DNA of 64,000 nt. Source: Marifrigoribacter sp047730175. GTDB taxonomy: Bacteria; Bacteroidota; Bacteroidia; Flavobacteriales; Flavobacteriaceae. The position numbers and the translations under genes are program-made. The notes beneath the pieces were generated by a model. The model made no database searches. It saw only the letters and a program-made list of their open reading frames with translations, and was not told where the DNA came from. Where the stretch lies: the NCBI RefSeq assembly GCF_047730175.1, contig NZ_CP159833.1, forward strand, positions 248,001-312,000, in the 5' to 3' direction. Of the stretch, positions 1 through 9,737 are shown one piece after another; positions within the stretch are counted from its first letter, which is position 1, and every line of letters begins with the position of its first letter.

Positions 1-1049
1 ATACTTGCCACCAACATAAAACTTGAAGGATAAGTGACTGTAAATTTCGCTCTAGAAATCGTAACTTCTCTATCTTCTAAAGGTTGTCGCAATACCTCTA
101 AAACACCTCGTTTAAATTCGGGTAATTCATCTAGAAATAACACTCCATTATGTGATAATGAAATTTCACCCGGTTGAGGATAAGCTCCACCTCCAACAAG
201 TGCGACATCACTTATGGTGTGATGTGGACTCCGAAAGGGTCTAGACGCCATCACTCCCGCTCTTTTCATGGTTCTACCCGCTACACTATGAATCTTGGTA
301 GTTTCTAATGCTTCGCCTAAGGTCATGGGTGGTAAAATACTGGGCAGCCGTTTTGCTAGCATGGTTTTTCCAGAACCTGGAGGACCAATTAAAATAATGT
401 TATGACCGCCAGCCGCAGCAATTTCCATACAGCGTTTAATGGATTCTTGCCCTTTGACATCCGCAAAATCGAATTCTGGGTTTTCGAGGTGGAAATTAAA
501 CTCTGTTTCTATATCAACAATTGTTTGCTCAAGTTTCTCTCCTTTATTAAAAAAGTCAATTACTTCTTTAATATTATCTACGCCATAGACTTCAATTCCT
601 TCCACGATAGCTGCCTCTTTTGCATTTTGCTTCGGAAGAATAAACCCTTTAAACCCTTCCTCTTTCGCTTTTATAGCAATAGGTAAAGCACCACGAATGG
701 GTTGAAGTGTTCCATCTAAGGATAGCTCACCCATAATAATGTAATCGCTTAGTAAAGGTTTTTCTTCTATTTGTTCCGTGGCAATTAAAATACCCATGGC
801 TAAGGTAAGGTCGTATGCAGAGCCTTCTTTACGCAAGTCTGCGGGAGACATGTTGATGATTAACTTTTTTCCTGGGATTTTAAAACCGTTATTCTGAAGG
901 GAAGCAGCAATGCGATAATTACTTTCACGAATGGCATTGTCGGGCAAGCCAACTAAGTGATAGCCAATACCTTTATCAACATTTACTTCAACGGTGATAG
1001 TGGTAGCTTCTACGCCAAATACGGCACTCCCATATACTTTTGTAAGCAT
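1..1049 (-). CDS. YifB/ComM family Mg-chelatase-like AAA+ ATPase, partial (3' end outside window)
   Basis: Reading the minus strand from the ATG at 1047-1049 gives an open frame to the window edge with no stop, so the C-terminus is missing (about 349 codons present). The N-terminus (MLTKVYGSAVFG..., then VNVDKGIGYHLVGLPD) and the NMSPADLRKEGSAYDL segment are the ChlI-type N-terminal domain of this family. A Walker A motif GPPGSGKT lies at about 364-387, followed by a Walker B-like LFLDELPEF and the SFMLVA stretch. Family members (ComM) are hexameric helicase-like ATPases that promote branch migration during natural transformation. Role here is inferred from family only. Family identification is very secure. 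Confidence 0.93.
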   Translation of the reverse strand, partial: MLTKVYGSAVFGVEATTITVEVNVDKGIGYHLVGLPDNAIRESNYRIAASLQNNGFKIPGKKLIINMSPADLRKEGSAYDLTLAMGILIATEQIEEKPLLSDYIIMGELSLDGTLQPIRGALPIAIKAKEEGFKGFILPKQNAKEAAIVEGIEVYGVDNIKEVIDFFNKGEKLEQTIVDIETEFNFHLENPEFDFADVKGQESIKRCMEIAAAGGHNIILIGPPGSGKTMLAKRLPSILPPMTLGEALETTKIHSVAGRTMKRAGVMASRPFRSPHHTISDVALVGGGAYPQPGEISLSHNGVLFLDELPEFKRGVLEVLRQPLEDREVTISRAKFTVTYPSSFMLVAS

Positions 1050-1128
1050 ATAAATTATGTTTGGTGGGAGCTAGAAAGGAAGATGGAAGATAATATTTTT
1101 ATTTTAAACTTATTAAATTATCATCAAA

Positions 1129-2304
1129 CTAATTACATCTATTATAAGGCTGATAAAACAAGTCCGGGTTGAGTTCCCAAGTAAGTGTTACCTCATCTCT
1201 TGGTAAAGTAGCATTTTGAGGTACTGCTTCCGTATATGGATTACCTATACAGAAACCAACCGAGTTTAAGTTGACCTTTCCACTTTTCATAATCGAGATG
1301 GTACTGTAACCAAAGAAAGGCGCTTTACCTTCACTTCCACCATTACCCGCAATCACTTGGTAGGTTCCGCCTCCCAAACTATCATTGATAGGTTGCCAAC
1401 GTTGGTAATCGTGTTTATGAGCTGATAACATAGAATTTACTCTTGCATTTTGTAATGCTGGCCAAAGTACAGGTCCTGCGGGTAAACCATCATGTCCTGT
1501 TTCGCCTTCTCCATTTACATAATAAGGTTTATGTCCCAAAACAAAAATATGGTCAATACTTGATTCTGCTTTGTACTCATTTACTTTATCAATAATCCAC
1601 TGCGTAGGAACCATTCCTTCTACTCCATAAGGATGTTCTGTTGTTGGTGGATTATAACTGTCTGTATTCATCACTACAAATCCTACATTATAACGCGTAA
1701 AAGAAAAGGTCATGCGATTGTCTAAGGTATCTGAACTTGGTGCTTGATCTCTATCAGATGGCATGTAGCTTTTCATATGATTTAACCAAATATCGGTACT
1801 TCCCAGTAAAGGAAATTCTTTCCATGTACTATCTTTTTTACTAAGCTTCTTTTTTTTCTTATTCTTTTTCTTCTTTTTCAGCACCTGTTTTGAATATAAC
1901 ATTTCATGGTTCCCAGGAACCGCTACCATTTCCATTTTGGTTTTACTTATTGAATCTGATTCATATAATTTTAACCAAGCATTTAATTGAGTATCAAGAT
2001 TAGGTAAGGTAGATTCTGCCAAGACTAAATCACCCAGAAAAAAGAATAAATCAGGTTGCTCTTCTAATTCAGTTACTTCTTTAAAGATACGTTGCAAAGC
2101 ATATTTATTAGCCGTAGAAGGAACTGAGTCAACAGCATCCCCTCTATTTACACGGTTACAGCCGACAAAAGAAAAACTAAAAATCACGGAATCAATTACG
2201 ACTACAGCTTCTTGTTCAGAAGTATTTTTAATATCAGATTTGCAATTAGAGAAGGTACTTATCACTACTAAAAAAACAAGGGCATACATAAATTTCATAA
2301 TCAT
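1129..2304 (-). CDS. Metallophosphoesterase (calcineurin-like) lipoprotein
   Basis: 391 aa. The N-terminus is a lipoprotein signal with lipobox FSNC (Cys21), so the protein is probably membrane anchored. Calcineurin-like phosphoesterase motifs appear as GD at 91-92, GNHE at 131-134, GHKP at 257-260 and AHKHDY at 295-300. The first DxH motif of the family is not obvious; SFVGCNRVNRGD sits in its place, as in some purple-acid-phosphatase-like relatives. Substrate unknown. Residues 143-157 are almost pure lysine, an odd insertion between the second and third metal motifs. The start could also be Met3. It is followed downstream only by the ATPase gene on the same strand. Confidence 0.85.
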   Translation of the reverse strand: MIMKFMYALVFLVVISTFSNCKSDIKNTSEQEAVVVIDSVIFSFSFVGCNRVNRGDAVDSVPSTANKYALQRIFKEVTELEEQPDLFFFLGDLVLAESTLPNLDTQLNAWLKLYESDSISKTKMEMVAVPGNHEMLYSKQVLKKKKKNKKKKKLSKKDSTWKEFPLLGSTDIWLNHMKSYMPSDRDQAPSSDTLDNRMTFSFTRYNVGFVVMNTDSYNPPTTEHPYGVEGMVPTQWIIDKVNEYKAESSIDHIFVLGHKPYYVNGEGETGHDGLPAGPVLWPALQNARVNSMLSAHKHDYQRWQPINDSLGGGTYQVIAGNGGSEGKAPFFGYSTISIMKSGKVNLNSVGFCIGNPYTEAVPQNATLPRDEVTLTWELNPDLFYQPYNRCN

Positions 2305-2391
2305 TCATTTAAAGATTGAGAGAAGTAAATATACTTTAATCTCAAGGTTTGACCCTTAAGCATAACTACGTATATTTACTTTACAGGACTA

Positions 2392-3540
2392 TTATAAGGA
2401 ATTAAATGCTTGCGTAATATCCTCTTTTAAATCTTTTGTAGATTCTATTCCTACGGAAAAACGCATTAAATTTTCACTTATTCCTTGCTTTGCTCTTTCT
2501 TCTTCTCCTAATAAAAAGTGGGAAGCTTTAGCTGGCACCAAAATAGTAGACTCTACTCCTGCTAGGCTCATTGATTGTTTGATTAGTTTCAATGATTTCA
2601 TAAATTGGTTTAAATCTACCTCATCATGAACTTCAAAAGAAAGCATGCCTGTAAATCCTTTCATTTGTTTTTTGGCAAGCGCATAACTTGGATGGTCTTT
2701 TAAACCTGGATAATATACTTTTTTTACTAAGTCATGGTTTTGAAGCCAGCGTGCCATTTTCTTGGCATTCTGGTTTTGAGCTCTTACTCGAATTGCCATG
2801 GTTTTCATACTCCGTTCTAACAACCAAACGGTATAATCGCTTAAACTACCTCCAAGGTTTTTACCTACATTCCATATTTTCAATATATGTTCTTCACTAG
2901 CCGCCACTGCTCCTGCACAAATATCACTATGCCCGCCCATGTATTTTGTGGCACTATGTATCATAATATCAATTCCGAAATCAATGGGTGTCTGATTGAT
3001 AGGTGATGCAAAGGTATTATCGATCATCGTCACTATTCCTTTAGGTTTGGCTAGGTTGGTAATCATTTCAAGGTCTGTGATCAACATCAATGGATTGGAC
3101 GGTGTTTCTACATAAATGACTTTAGTATTTTCTTTAATTTTTGATTTAAAATCTTCTTCGGAAAAACCTTCGGTAAAATCGAATTCGATTCCGTATTTCG
3201 GGAACTCTTCTACTATAAAATTATAAGCACCGCCATAAATAGTTTTCTGAACCACTACATGGTCGCCCTTATGTAAAAAAGCTAATAGTGTGGTACTTAC
3301 CGCTGCCATTCCACTACCGAATATCATTCCTGCTTCACATTTTTCGAGCATCGCCACTTTTTTGCCTAAAGCCTCTTGATTGGGAGTATTAAAATAACGT
3401 GGATATCGCAACACTTCAACATCTTCATACGCATACGAAGTTGACATATACAAAGGGGAAATGGCTCCTTTAAATTGTTCGTCTTTTATTTCTCCCACAT
3501 GGGTACAAATGGTGTTTATTCCTGGTCTTTTGTTTTCCAT
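2392..3540 (-). CDS. Transsulfuration-family PLP enzyme (cystathionine gamma-synthase / methionine gamma-lyase type)
   Basis: 382 aa, the normal length of the Cys/Met metabolism PLP family. Visible family landmarks include SGMAAVSTTLLAFL, the YGGAYNF PLP-phosphate region, VIYVETPSNPL, the MIDNTFASP aspartate motif and the PLP-binding lysine motif HSATKYMGGHSD. The C-terminal SLGGVES-type segment appears here as SLAGVESTILVPAKASH. These enzymes act in the cytosol on cystathionine, homocysteine or methionine. Sequence alone does not separate synthase from lyase activity, so I leave the symbol empty. It stands alone, with an 87-bp gap to the phosphoesterase gene. Confidence 0.9.
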   Translation of the reverse strand: MENKRPGINTICTHVGEIKDEQFKGAISPLYMSTSYAYEDVEVLRYPRYFNTPNQEALGKKVAMLEKCEAGMIFGSGMAAVSTTLLAFLHKGDHVVVQKTIYGGAYNFIVEEFPKYGIEFDFTEGFSEEDFKSKIKENTKVIYVETPSNPLMLITDLEMITNLAKPKGIVTMIDNTFASPINQTPIDFGIDIMIHSATKYMGGHSDICAGAVAASEEHILKIWNVGKNLGGSLSDYTVWLLERSMKTMAIRVRAQNQNAKKMARWLQNHDLVKKVYYPGLKDHPSYALAKKQMKGFTGMLSFEVHDEVDLNQFMKSLKLIKQSMSLAGVESTILVPAKASHFLLGEEERAKQGISENLMRFSVGIESTKDLKEDITQAFNSL

Positions 3541-3852
3541 TGATCTCTTTCTTTAATTGAAGCTACTAAATTATGAAATTAATCTTCGATATGCATGCTA
3601 AGATATTATTTGCTTCCATTGGACTCTATTGGAGTATCGTTGGAGTATTGTGCTAGGAAATAGGTAGCTGGAATATTGTAGCTAGTATCTGGTATAAAAA
3701 AACAAAAAAAAATATTATCCATTTAATCATCTAGGTTTTATGAATTAGATCCTGAACCAAGTTCAGGATGACAAGGAAGTTGAGGACAGGATAGTAAATT
3801 CTAATTAATTTGCGATATTTGTTAGCAATACTATTTTTTATAAAAATATATC
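3541..3852. other. Intergenic region with a short palindromic repeat
   Basis: 312 bp between divergent genes. It holds an 8-bp perfect stem, TCCTGAAC at 3750-3757 and GTTCAGGA at 3761-3768, separated by CAA. This resembles small dispersed palindromes scattered in Bacteroidota genomes. A TTTGCGATATTTGTTAGC stretch at about 3810-3827 could supply the promoter of the gene starting at 3853, with a near-consensus -7 element. I see no gene here. Confidence 0.5.
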
Positions 3853-4746
3853 ATGAAGAAACTTTTTAATGTATTTCTATTTATTTACTGTGCTACACTA
3901 TTTAGTCAAGAATACGAACCATTACTCAATGATTATAATGAATGGCATACTACCTATTGTTTTTTTGGTTGTTATAGCGATGTTTATTATACCAATGGTG
4001 ACACTATTGTAGACGGTATGGATTACAAAGTATTAGATGGATTCCATTTTATTTCAAGGACGTTTCTACTTAGAGAAGAACTTCTTGAACGAAAAGTATA
4101 TTTGAATTTTGTACAGGAAACTGGAAATACTGAATATTTACTGTATGATTTTTCATTAAATGTAGGAGATACATTCGACATGAAAAACCCTATATCTCCT
4201 TTTCCTGAGGATGCTGGTGATTACGATTTGGATTCAATTATACTTAGGCCTTTAGTTGATGGAAACGATTATCGCCATTTTTACTTTTCTCCCTCTGAAT
4301 CGAATACCACAAGTACCACAAATGCAATATGGGTTGAAGGAGCTGGGTCTTTATCTTTAATAAATGCGCCGAGTGGTGAACCAGATATAAATGATGTAGG
4401 ACACCTTAGTTGTTTCTTTAAAAACGGGGAATCATTTTACGCTAACTTAGATTCTATAGAGGCTTGTGAGCCTACCATCGTTTTGGATATGAATGAATAT
4501 TATTATCCTTTAGATGAAATTATTGTAAGTACAAATCATAACACAAACCATTGTAAATTAGATAATATTGAAGGTATTAAGTTTATTGATTTATACGATA
4601 TAAATGGTAGAAGATTAGAAAGTTTTACCAATAATGGGAATAAAAACTTAACTTTTGATGTTTCGAATTATACCCCTGGAATCTACATTATCATTGTTCA
4701 TACAAAACAATTTAAAAAGAAAACATTTAAAATAATAATACAGTAA
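3853..4746 (+). CDS. Secreted protein with type IX secretion (type A) C-terminal sorting domain
   Basis: 297 aa. A Sec signal peptide (MKKLFNVFLFIYCATLFSQ) is followed by a body of about 200 residues that I do not recognise. The final 70 residues carry the T9SS sorting-domain pattern: IEGIKFIDLYDINGRRL, then a beta-rich stretch, NYTPGIYIIIVHT and a lysine-rich end. The protein is therefore expected to be exported through the Por machinery and released or anchored on the cell surface. Conserved cysteines near the N-terminus (YCFFGCY) may form a disulfide. Monocistronic, plus strand. Confidence 0.82.
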   Translation: MKKLFNVFLFIYCATLFSQEYEPLLNDYNEWHTTYCFFGCYSDVYYTNGDTIVDGMDYKVLDGFHFISRTFLLREELLERKVYLNFVQETGNTEYLLYDFSLNVGDTFDMKNPISPFPEDAGDYDLDSIILRPLVDGNDYRHFYFSPSESNTTSTTNAIWVEGAGSLSLINAPSGEPDINDVGHLSCFFKNGESFYANLDSIEACEPTIVLDMNEYYYPLDEIIVSTNHNTNHCKLDNIEGIKFIDLYDINGRRLESFTNNGNKNLTFDVSNYTPGIYIIIVHTKQFKKKTFKIIIQ

Positions 4747-4798
4747 GAAACCTTACTTACTATAAAAAATCACCTCTTTTATTCAATTAAGCGTTTGG

Positions 4799-6340
4799 TT
4801 AAAGTGGAATGTTTCCGTGTTTTCTATCTGGACGCTTTTCTTCTTTTCCTTCTAACATACTAAAAGCTTTTATTAATTTACGACGTGTATTTTCTGGAAG
4901 AATTACTTCGTCAATAAATCCGCGTTCTGCAGCTCTGTATGGATTTGCAAATTTTTCAGCATATTCTGCTTCTTTCTCCAATAATTTTTGCTCAGGATTA
5001 TCGGCTTCTTTTAATTCTTTTCTAAAAATAATTTCACTAGCTCCCTTAGCTCCCATTACCGCAATTTCGGCAGTTGGCCAAGCGTAATTTAAATCGGCTC
5101 CAATGTGTTTTGAGTTCATTACATCGTAAGCACCACCATAGGCTTTACGAGTAATTACTGTAACTCTAGGCACCGTTGCTTCACTTAAAGCATATAATAA
5201 TTTAGCTCCATGCACAATGATTCCGTTCCACTCTTGGTCTGTTCCTGGCAAGAATCCAGGTACATCCACCAACACCAATAATGGGATATTAAAACAATCG
5301 CAGAAACGGGTAAAACGCGCTGCTTTCTTAGAACTATTCACATCCAATACTCCTGCTAAATATATGGGTTGATTGGCTACAATTCCTATGCTTTTACCTC
5401 CTAACCTTGCAAAACCAACAATGATATTTTCTGCATGGTCTTTATGAATTTCAAAGAATGAATCTTCATCTATAATTCCGCTAATCACCCCATGCATATC
5501 ATAAGGTTTGTTTGCATTTTCAGGTACGATGTCTTTTAAAACGTCTCGTACTTCATCTTTTAACTCGAATGGAATCTCTTTTGCCGTTTCCTTATTATTC
5601 TGAGGCAGATAACTTAATAATCTTTTTACATCTTCCAGACATTCTATATCATTTGCTGATCTTGTATGTGCTACACCCGATTTAACCGCATGTGTACTTG
5701 CTCCTCCTAATTCTTCCGAAGTTACTTCTTCATTCGTTACTGTTTTTACCACATTAGGTCCTGTTACAAACATATAACTGGTATCTTCTACCATCATTGT
5801 AAAATCGGTTATTGCTGGAGAATATACTGCACCTCCAGCACAGGGTCCCATGATTGCAGAAATTTGAGGAATTACTCCTGAAGCTTGCACATTTCTATAA
5901 AAGATATCTGCATAGCCTCCTAACGATCTCACCCCTTCTTGAATTCTTGCTCCACCTGAATCATTTAATCCAATAATTGGAGCTCCAACTTTCATTGCCA
6001 TGTCCATTACTTTACAAATCTTCTCAGCATGTGTTTCAGAAAGCGCACCTCCAAAAACAGTAAAGTCTTGTGCATACACATACATTAATCGACCATTTAT
6101 GGTACCATAACCTGTCACAACACCATCTCCATAATACAGTTCTTTTTCCATACCAAAATCGGTAGTACGATGGGTCACTAAAATTCCGATTTCTTCAAAA
6201 GACTGTTCATCTAAAAGATACTGAATACGTTCTCTAGCGGTTAACTTTTTCTTTTGATGTTGTTTATCTATACGGTGTTGACCACCTCCTAAATACGCTA
6301 ACTCTTTTTTCTCGTTAAGTTCTTTTATCTTTGAATCCAT
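4799..6340 (-). CDS. Acyl-CoA carboxylase, carboxyltransferase (beta) subunit, propionyl-CoA carboxylase type
   Basis: 513 aa, full length for PccB-like carboxyltransferases. It has the two crotonase-fold halves, with GARIQEGVRSLGGYADIF and GPCAGGAVYSPAI in the N-terminal half, and VDVPGFLPGTDQEW, KAYGGAYDVMNSK and WPTAEIAVMGAKGA in the C-terminal half. It transfers CO2 from carboxybiotin to an acyl-CoA, most likely propionyl-CoA, giving methylmalonyl-CoA. It is the last gene of a tight operon with the biotin carboxylase (4-bp gap) and the biotin carrier protein. The start at 6340 is supported by that spacing. Confidence 0.95.
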   Translation of the reverse strand: MDSKIKELNEKKELAYLGGGQHRIDKQHQKKKLTARERIQYLLDEQSFEEIGILVTHRTTDFGMEKELYYGDGVVTGYGTINGRLMYVYAQDFTVFGGALSETHAEKICKVMDMAMKVGAPIIGLNDSGGARIQEGVRSLGGYADIFYRNVQASGVIPQISAIMGPCAGGAVYSPAITDFTMMVEDTSYMFVTGPNVVKTVTNEEVTSEELGGASTHAVKSGVAHTRSANDIECLEDVKRLLSYLPQNNKETAKEIPFELKDEVRDVLKDIVPENANKPYDMHGVISGIIDEDSFFEIHKDHAENIIVGFARLGGKSIGIVANQPIYLAGVLDVNSSKKAARFTRFCDCFNIPLLVLVDVPGFLPGTDQEWNGIIVHGAKLLYALSEATVPRVTVITRKAYGGAYDVMNSKHIGADLNYAWPTAEIAVMGAKGASEIIFRKELKEADNPEQKLLEKEAEYAEKFANPYRAAERGFIDEVILPENTRRKLIKAFSMLEGKEEKRPDRKHGNIPL

Positions 6341-6344
6341 CTTC

Positions 6345-7787
6345 TTATTGTATTGGTAATCTAAGTGTTTTTTGATCTTCGATATATTGTTTTACTGCAA
6401 TCATTGCAGCTATTTTTGCTTCTTCTTTAAAAGTAGCTTCAAGATCTTCGGGCTTATAATAATCTTTTACAAAGTGGGTGTTAAAATTTCCAGATCGGAA
6501 TGACTCATGCTTACATACAAAGGTTCCGAAGGGCAAAGTTGTTTCTACTCCTTCCACTTTATAATCGTCTATGGCGCTAATCATTAATTGAATAGCTTCC
6601 TCTCGTGTTTTTCCGTAGGTAATCAATTTAGACAGCATTGGGTCGTAATAGATTGGAATATCGGTTCCTTCTTCGAAACCATTATCTACTCTAATCCCTT
6701 CTCCAACGGGTAACTTATAGACGTCTAAATGCCCCACACTTGGTAAGAAATTATTTAGTGGATCTTCAGCATAGACTCTCAATTCGAGTGCATGTCCCGT
6801 TATCGTTAAGTCTTCTTGCTTCATAGGAAGTACTTCCCCTCTAGCAATTTGTATTTGTAACTCAACCAAATCTACTCCGGTGATTAATTCGGTTACAGGA
6901 TGTTCTACCTGCAAACGGGTATTCATTTCAAGGAAGTAAAAATTGTGTTGGTCATCTATTAAAAACTCAACGGTTCCTGCACCCACATAATCACATGATT
7001 TGGCAACCAAAACCGCTGCTTTCCCCATTTCATCTCTTAGTGCTGGGCTAAGCACACAGGAAGGAGCTTCCTCTACTACTTTTTGATGGCGCCGTTGAAT
7101 ACTGCATTCTCTTTCGAATAAATGGATCACGTTTCCGTGGGTATCGGCTAATACTTGAATTTCGATATGTCTTGGAGCGCTTACATATTTTTCAATAAAA
7201 ACGGAACCATCACCAAAAGCAGAAGTTGCTTCTCCAATTGCTAGATTCATTTGTGATTCTAGATCACTTTCTTTTTCAACAACACGCATTCCTTTACCAC
7301 CACCACCTGCAGATGCTTTTATTAAAATAGGAAAGCCTACTTCTTTTGCAACTACTTTGGCTTTTTCAACATCGGTTATAGCTTTATCTATTCCAGGAAC
7401 CATTGGAATATCGTATTTTTTTACCGCAGCTTTAGCTTCTAATTTCGACCCCATGATTCGGATTGCTTTAGAGCCAGGACCGATAAAAGTCATGTTGTTT
7501 TGTTCAACTTCTTCCGCGAAATCAGCATTTTCACTTAAAAACCCATAACCAGGATGGATACCATCTACTCCTAATTCTTTCGCTAATTTTATAATTTTTG
7601 AACCTAATAAATAAGATTCATTTGAAGGAGCTCCACCTATACAAATGGCTTCATCAGCATAACGTACGTGAAGCGTATTTCTATCGGCTGTAGAATAGAC
7701 AGCCACTGTTTTAATGCCCATTTTTTTTGCCGATTTCATAACTCGAATGGCAATTTCTCCTCTATTGGCAACTAATATTTTTTTCAT
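6345..7787 (-). CDS. Acyl-CoA carboxylase, biotin carboxylase subunit
   Basis: 480 aa. Begins KKILVANRGEIAIRVM, typical of biotin carboxylases. It has the glycine-rich ATP-grasp loop ASAGGGGKGMRVVE, the Glu-containing MNTRLQVEHPVTE catalytic segment and the C-terminal LPSVGHLDVYKLP domain. It uses ATP and bicarbonate to carboxylate biotin on the carrier encoded immediately upstream (11-bp gap). It is slightly longer than E. coli AccC, as is usual for the subunit of propionyl-type complexes. Part of the three-gene operon 8287-4799. Confidence 0.95.
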   Translation of the reverse strand: MKKILVANRGEIAIRVMKSAKKMGIKTVAVYSTADRNTLHVRYADEAICIGGAPSNESYLLGSKIIKLAKELGVDGIHPGYGFLSENADFAEEVEQNNMTFIGPGSKAIRIMGSKLEAKAAVKKYDIPMVPGIDKAITDVEKAKVVAKEVGFPILIKASAGGGGKGMRVVEKESDLESQMNLAIGEATSAFGDGSVFIEKYVSAPRHIEIQVLADTHGNVIHLFERECSIQRRHQKVVEEAPSCVLSPALRDEMGKAAVLVAKSCDYVGAGTVEFLIDDQHNFYFLEMNTRLQVEHPVTELITGVDLVELQIQIARGEVLPMKQEDLTITGHALELRVYAEDPLNNFLPSVGHLDVYKLPVGEGIRVDNGFEEGTDIPIYYDPMLSKLITYGKTREEAIQLMISAIDDYKVEGVETTLPFGTFVCKHESFRSGNFNTHFVKDYYKPEDLEATFKEEAKIAAMIAVKQYIEDQKTLRLPIQ

Positions 7788-7798
7788 CTATAGTATTC

Positions 7799-8287
7799 TT
7801 AAGCTTCAAACTCTATTAATAATTGCCCTTTTTTGATGGCATCGTCCTTTTTTGCATGAACAGATTTAATAATTCCATCTCTAGAAGAAACTAAATTGTT
7901 CTCCATTTTCATCGCACTTAAAATTAAAAGAGAGTCACCTTCTTTCACTTCTTGTCCAGGTGTTACATTAATTTCAAGTATTAATCCTGGCATAGGCGCT
8001 TTAAGGTTATTTAGCTGTTTTGCATTTCCTAAAGAGAATCCCATTTCTTTTATGAGCACATCTAATTGGTCTGTAATAACTACAGTATATTTAGAATTTT
8101 TTATGCTAATCTCATATTCTTTCTTAAGAAAATCACTGCTTAAAATTTCAGCTTTAAAGGGCTGATTGTCTTTTAAAACGTGTAAATGGGAAGTGTTGGT
8201 GGGTTTAATGTCTAACGAATTTAAGTCTTCTGTACTTAAGTCAAAATTGTATTTTTTGTTCACAGAGGCTTTATACGAATTGCTCAT
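7799..8287 (-). CDS. Biotin carboxyl carrier protein subunit
   Basis: 162 aa. The C-terminal 70 residues form a biotinyl/lipoyl domain: APMPGLILEINVTPGQ, then SAMKMEN with the biotin-accepting Lys127. The first 90 residues form the extra N-terminal domain found in Bacteroidota carrier subunits. First gene of the operon for carrier, biotin carboxylase and carboxyltransferase. A minus-strand TACCTTTA (complement of 8311-8318), close to the TAnnTTTG -7 consensus, sits about 24 bp upstream of the start and may be the operon promoter. Confidence 0.93.
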   Translation of the reverse strand: MSNSYKASVNKKYNFDLSTEDLNSLDIKPTNTSHLHVLKDNQPFKAEILSSDFLKKEYEISIKNSKYTVVITDQLDVLIKEMGFSLGNAKQLNNLKAPMPGLILEINVTPGQEVKEGDSLLILSAMKMENNLVSSRDGIIKSVHAKKDDAIKKGQLLIEFEA

Positions 8288-8421
8288 ATATTCTTATTTT
8301 TAAAGATGAGTAAAGGTACTCTATTTTATTACTTCGTATCGATGTCTTTGGTTGGTTAAATTGTACTATTCTGTGATTAAATCTTTACTATTGTGAAGTG
8401 AATTTTTATAATTCTCTTTTC

Positions 8422-8429
8422 TATCTTTG
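8422..8429 (+). promoter_or_regulatory. Bacteroidota -7 promoter element (TAnnTTTG) of hutI
   Basis: TATCTTTG lies only 4 bp before the ATG at 8434, so transcription should begin at or next to the start codon and the message should be leaderless or nearly so. No well-spaced -33 TTG was found. This element is also why I place the start at 8434 rather than at the upstream in-frame ATG at 8398. Confidence 0.6.
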
Positions 8430-8433
8430 CAGT

Positions 8434-9672
8434 ATGAAGATTCTAATACAAAACATTCAACAACTACTACAAATCAGAGAACATTCTGTTGCTTGGGTCG
8501 CTGGCAAGGAAATGAAAAACCTTCCTTCTATTAAAAATGCTTGGTTATTGATAGAAAACGATTTAATATTAGACTTTGGGTCTATGGATGCTTTTCCCAA
8601 AATTGATGCAGATAAAGTTATTGATGCAACAGGTAAAATAGTACTTCCTACTTGGTGTGATTCGCATACGCATTTAGTGTATGCTGGAAATAGAGAACAA
8701 GAATTTGTCAATAGAATCAATGGTATGTCTTACCATGAAATTGCTGAAAACGGTGGAGGAATTTTAAATTCGGCTAAAAAACTACAAGCTACTTCGGAAG
8801 AAGATCTTTATCATCAATCTGTGAGTCGTCTTAAAGAAGTCATGCAAATGGGAACTGGTGCCATTGAAATAAAAAGTGGCTATGGATTAACTCCTGAAGC
8901 TGAAATGAAAATGCTTCGAGTAGCCAAAAAGTTAGGAGAAAATTTTCCGCTTACTGTTAGAACAACTTTTTTAGGAGCTCATGCAGTTCCTTCAGAATAT
9001 AAAGAAAATAAAACTGGATATATCGACCTTATTGTGAATGATATGCTTCCGAAAATCGCAGAAGAAAAACTAGCTTCTTATGTGGATGTTTTTTGTGAAG
9101 AAGGTTATTTTTCAGTAGCTGATACGGAGCGTATTCTTTCCGAAGCAAAGAAATACAATTTGATTCCAAAAATTCATGTGAATCAATTTACAATTCTTGG
9201 CGGAATTGCACTTGGAGTTAAATATAACGCCCTTAGTGTTGATCATTTAGAGGTATTAGATAAAGATGATATTGAAGCTTTAAAAGGCAGTAAGACGATG
9301 CCTGTTGCTTTGCCCTCTTGCTCCTACTTTTTAAGTATCCCTTATACTCCAGGACGTGAACTTATAGACGCCGGACTTCCTTTAGCTCTAGCAACCGATT
9401 ATAATCCAGGATCGACTCCAAGTGGTAACATGAATTTTGTAGTAGCGACTGCCTGTATTAAGATGAAATTAACTCCTGAAGAAGCTATTAATGCTGCAAC
9501 GATAAACGGTGCCTATGCTATGGGGCTGGAAAAAACGCACGGAAGTATTACAAAAGGTAAAAAGGCCAGTATTATGATTACAAAAGAAATTCCTTCCTTT
9601 GGTTATATTCCTTATTCCTTCGGAAGTAATTTGATTGATACTGTAATAATTGAAGGACAATTAATTTCATAA
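8434..9672 (+). CDS. hutI: Imidazolonepropionase
   Basis: 412 aa from the chosen start. Third step of histidine degradation: hydrolysis of imidazolone-5-propionate to N-formimino-L-glutamate in the cytosol. It is an amidohydrolase-fold protein with the metal-binding DSHTHLVYAGNRE motif, the GTGAIEIKSGYGL segment, VDVFCEEGYFS, the IHVNQF histidine and the LATDYNPGSTPSGNM aspartate motif. A frame extends 36 bp upstream to another ATG, but it would place the coding start upstream of the promoter. Followed by ftcD 65 bp downstream, so the two probably form one pathway unit. hutH and hutU are not in the window. Confidence 0.95.
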   Translation: MKILIQNIQQLLQIREHSVAWVAGKEMKNLPSIKNAWLLIENDLILDFGSMDAFPKIDADKVIDATGKIVLPTWCDSHTHLVYAGNREQEFVNRINGMSYHEIAENGGGILNSAKKLQATSEEDLYHQSVSRLKEVMQMGTGAIEIKSGYGLTPEAEMKMLRVAKKLGENFPLTVRTTFLGAHAVPSEYKENKTGYIDLIVNDMLPKIAEEKLASYVDVFCEEGYFSVADTERILSEAKKYNLIPKIHVNQFTILGGIALGVKYNALSVDHLEVLDKDDIEALKGSKTMPVALPSCSYFLSIPYTPGRELIDAGLPLALATDYNPGSTPSGNMNFVVATACIKMKLTPEEAINAATINGAYAMGLEKTHGSITKGKKASIMITKEIPSFGYIPYSFGSNLIDTVIIEGQLIS

Positions 9673-9737
9673 GAATTCCTATCCAAATAGTCTTCAAGTA
9701 AAAAAACATAATTAGATTTGACTTCAAACTAAGAATC

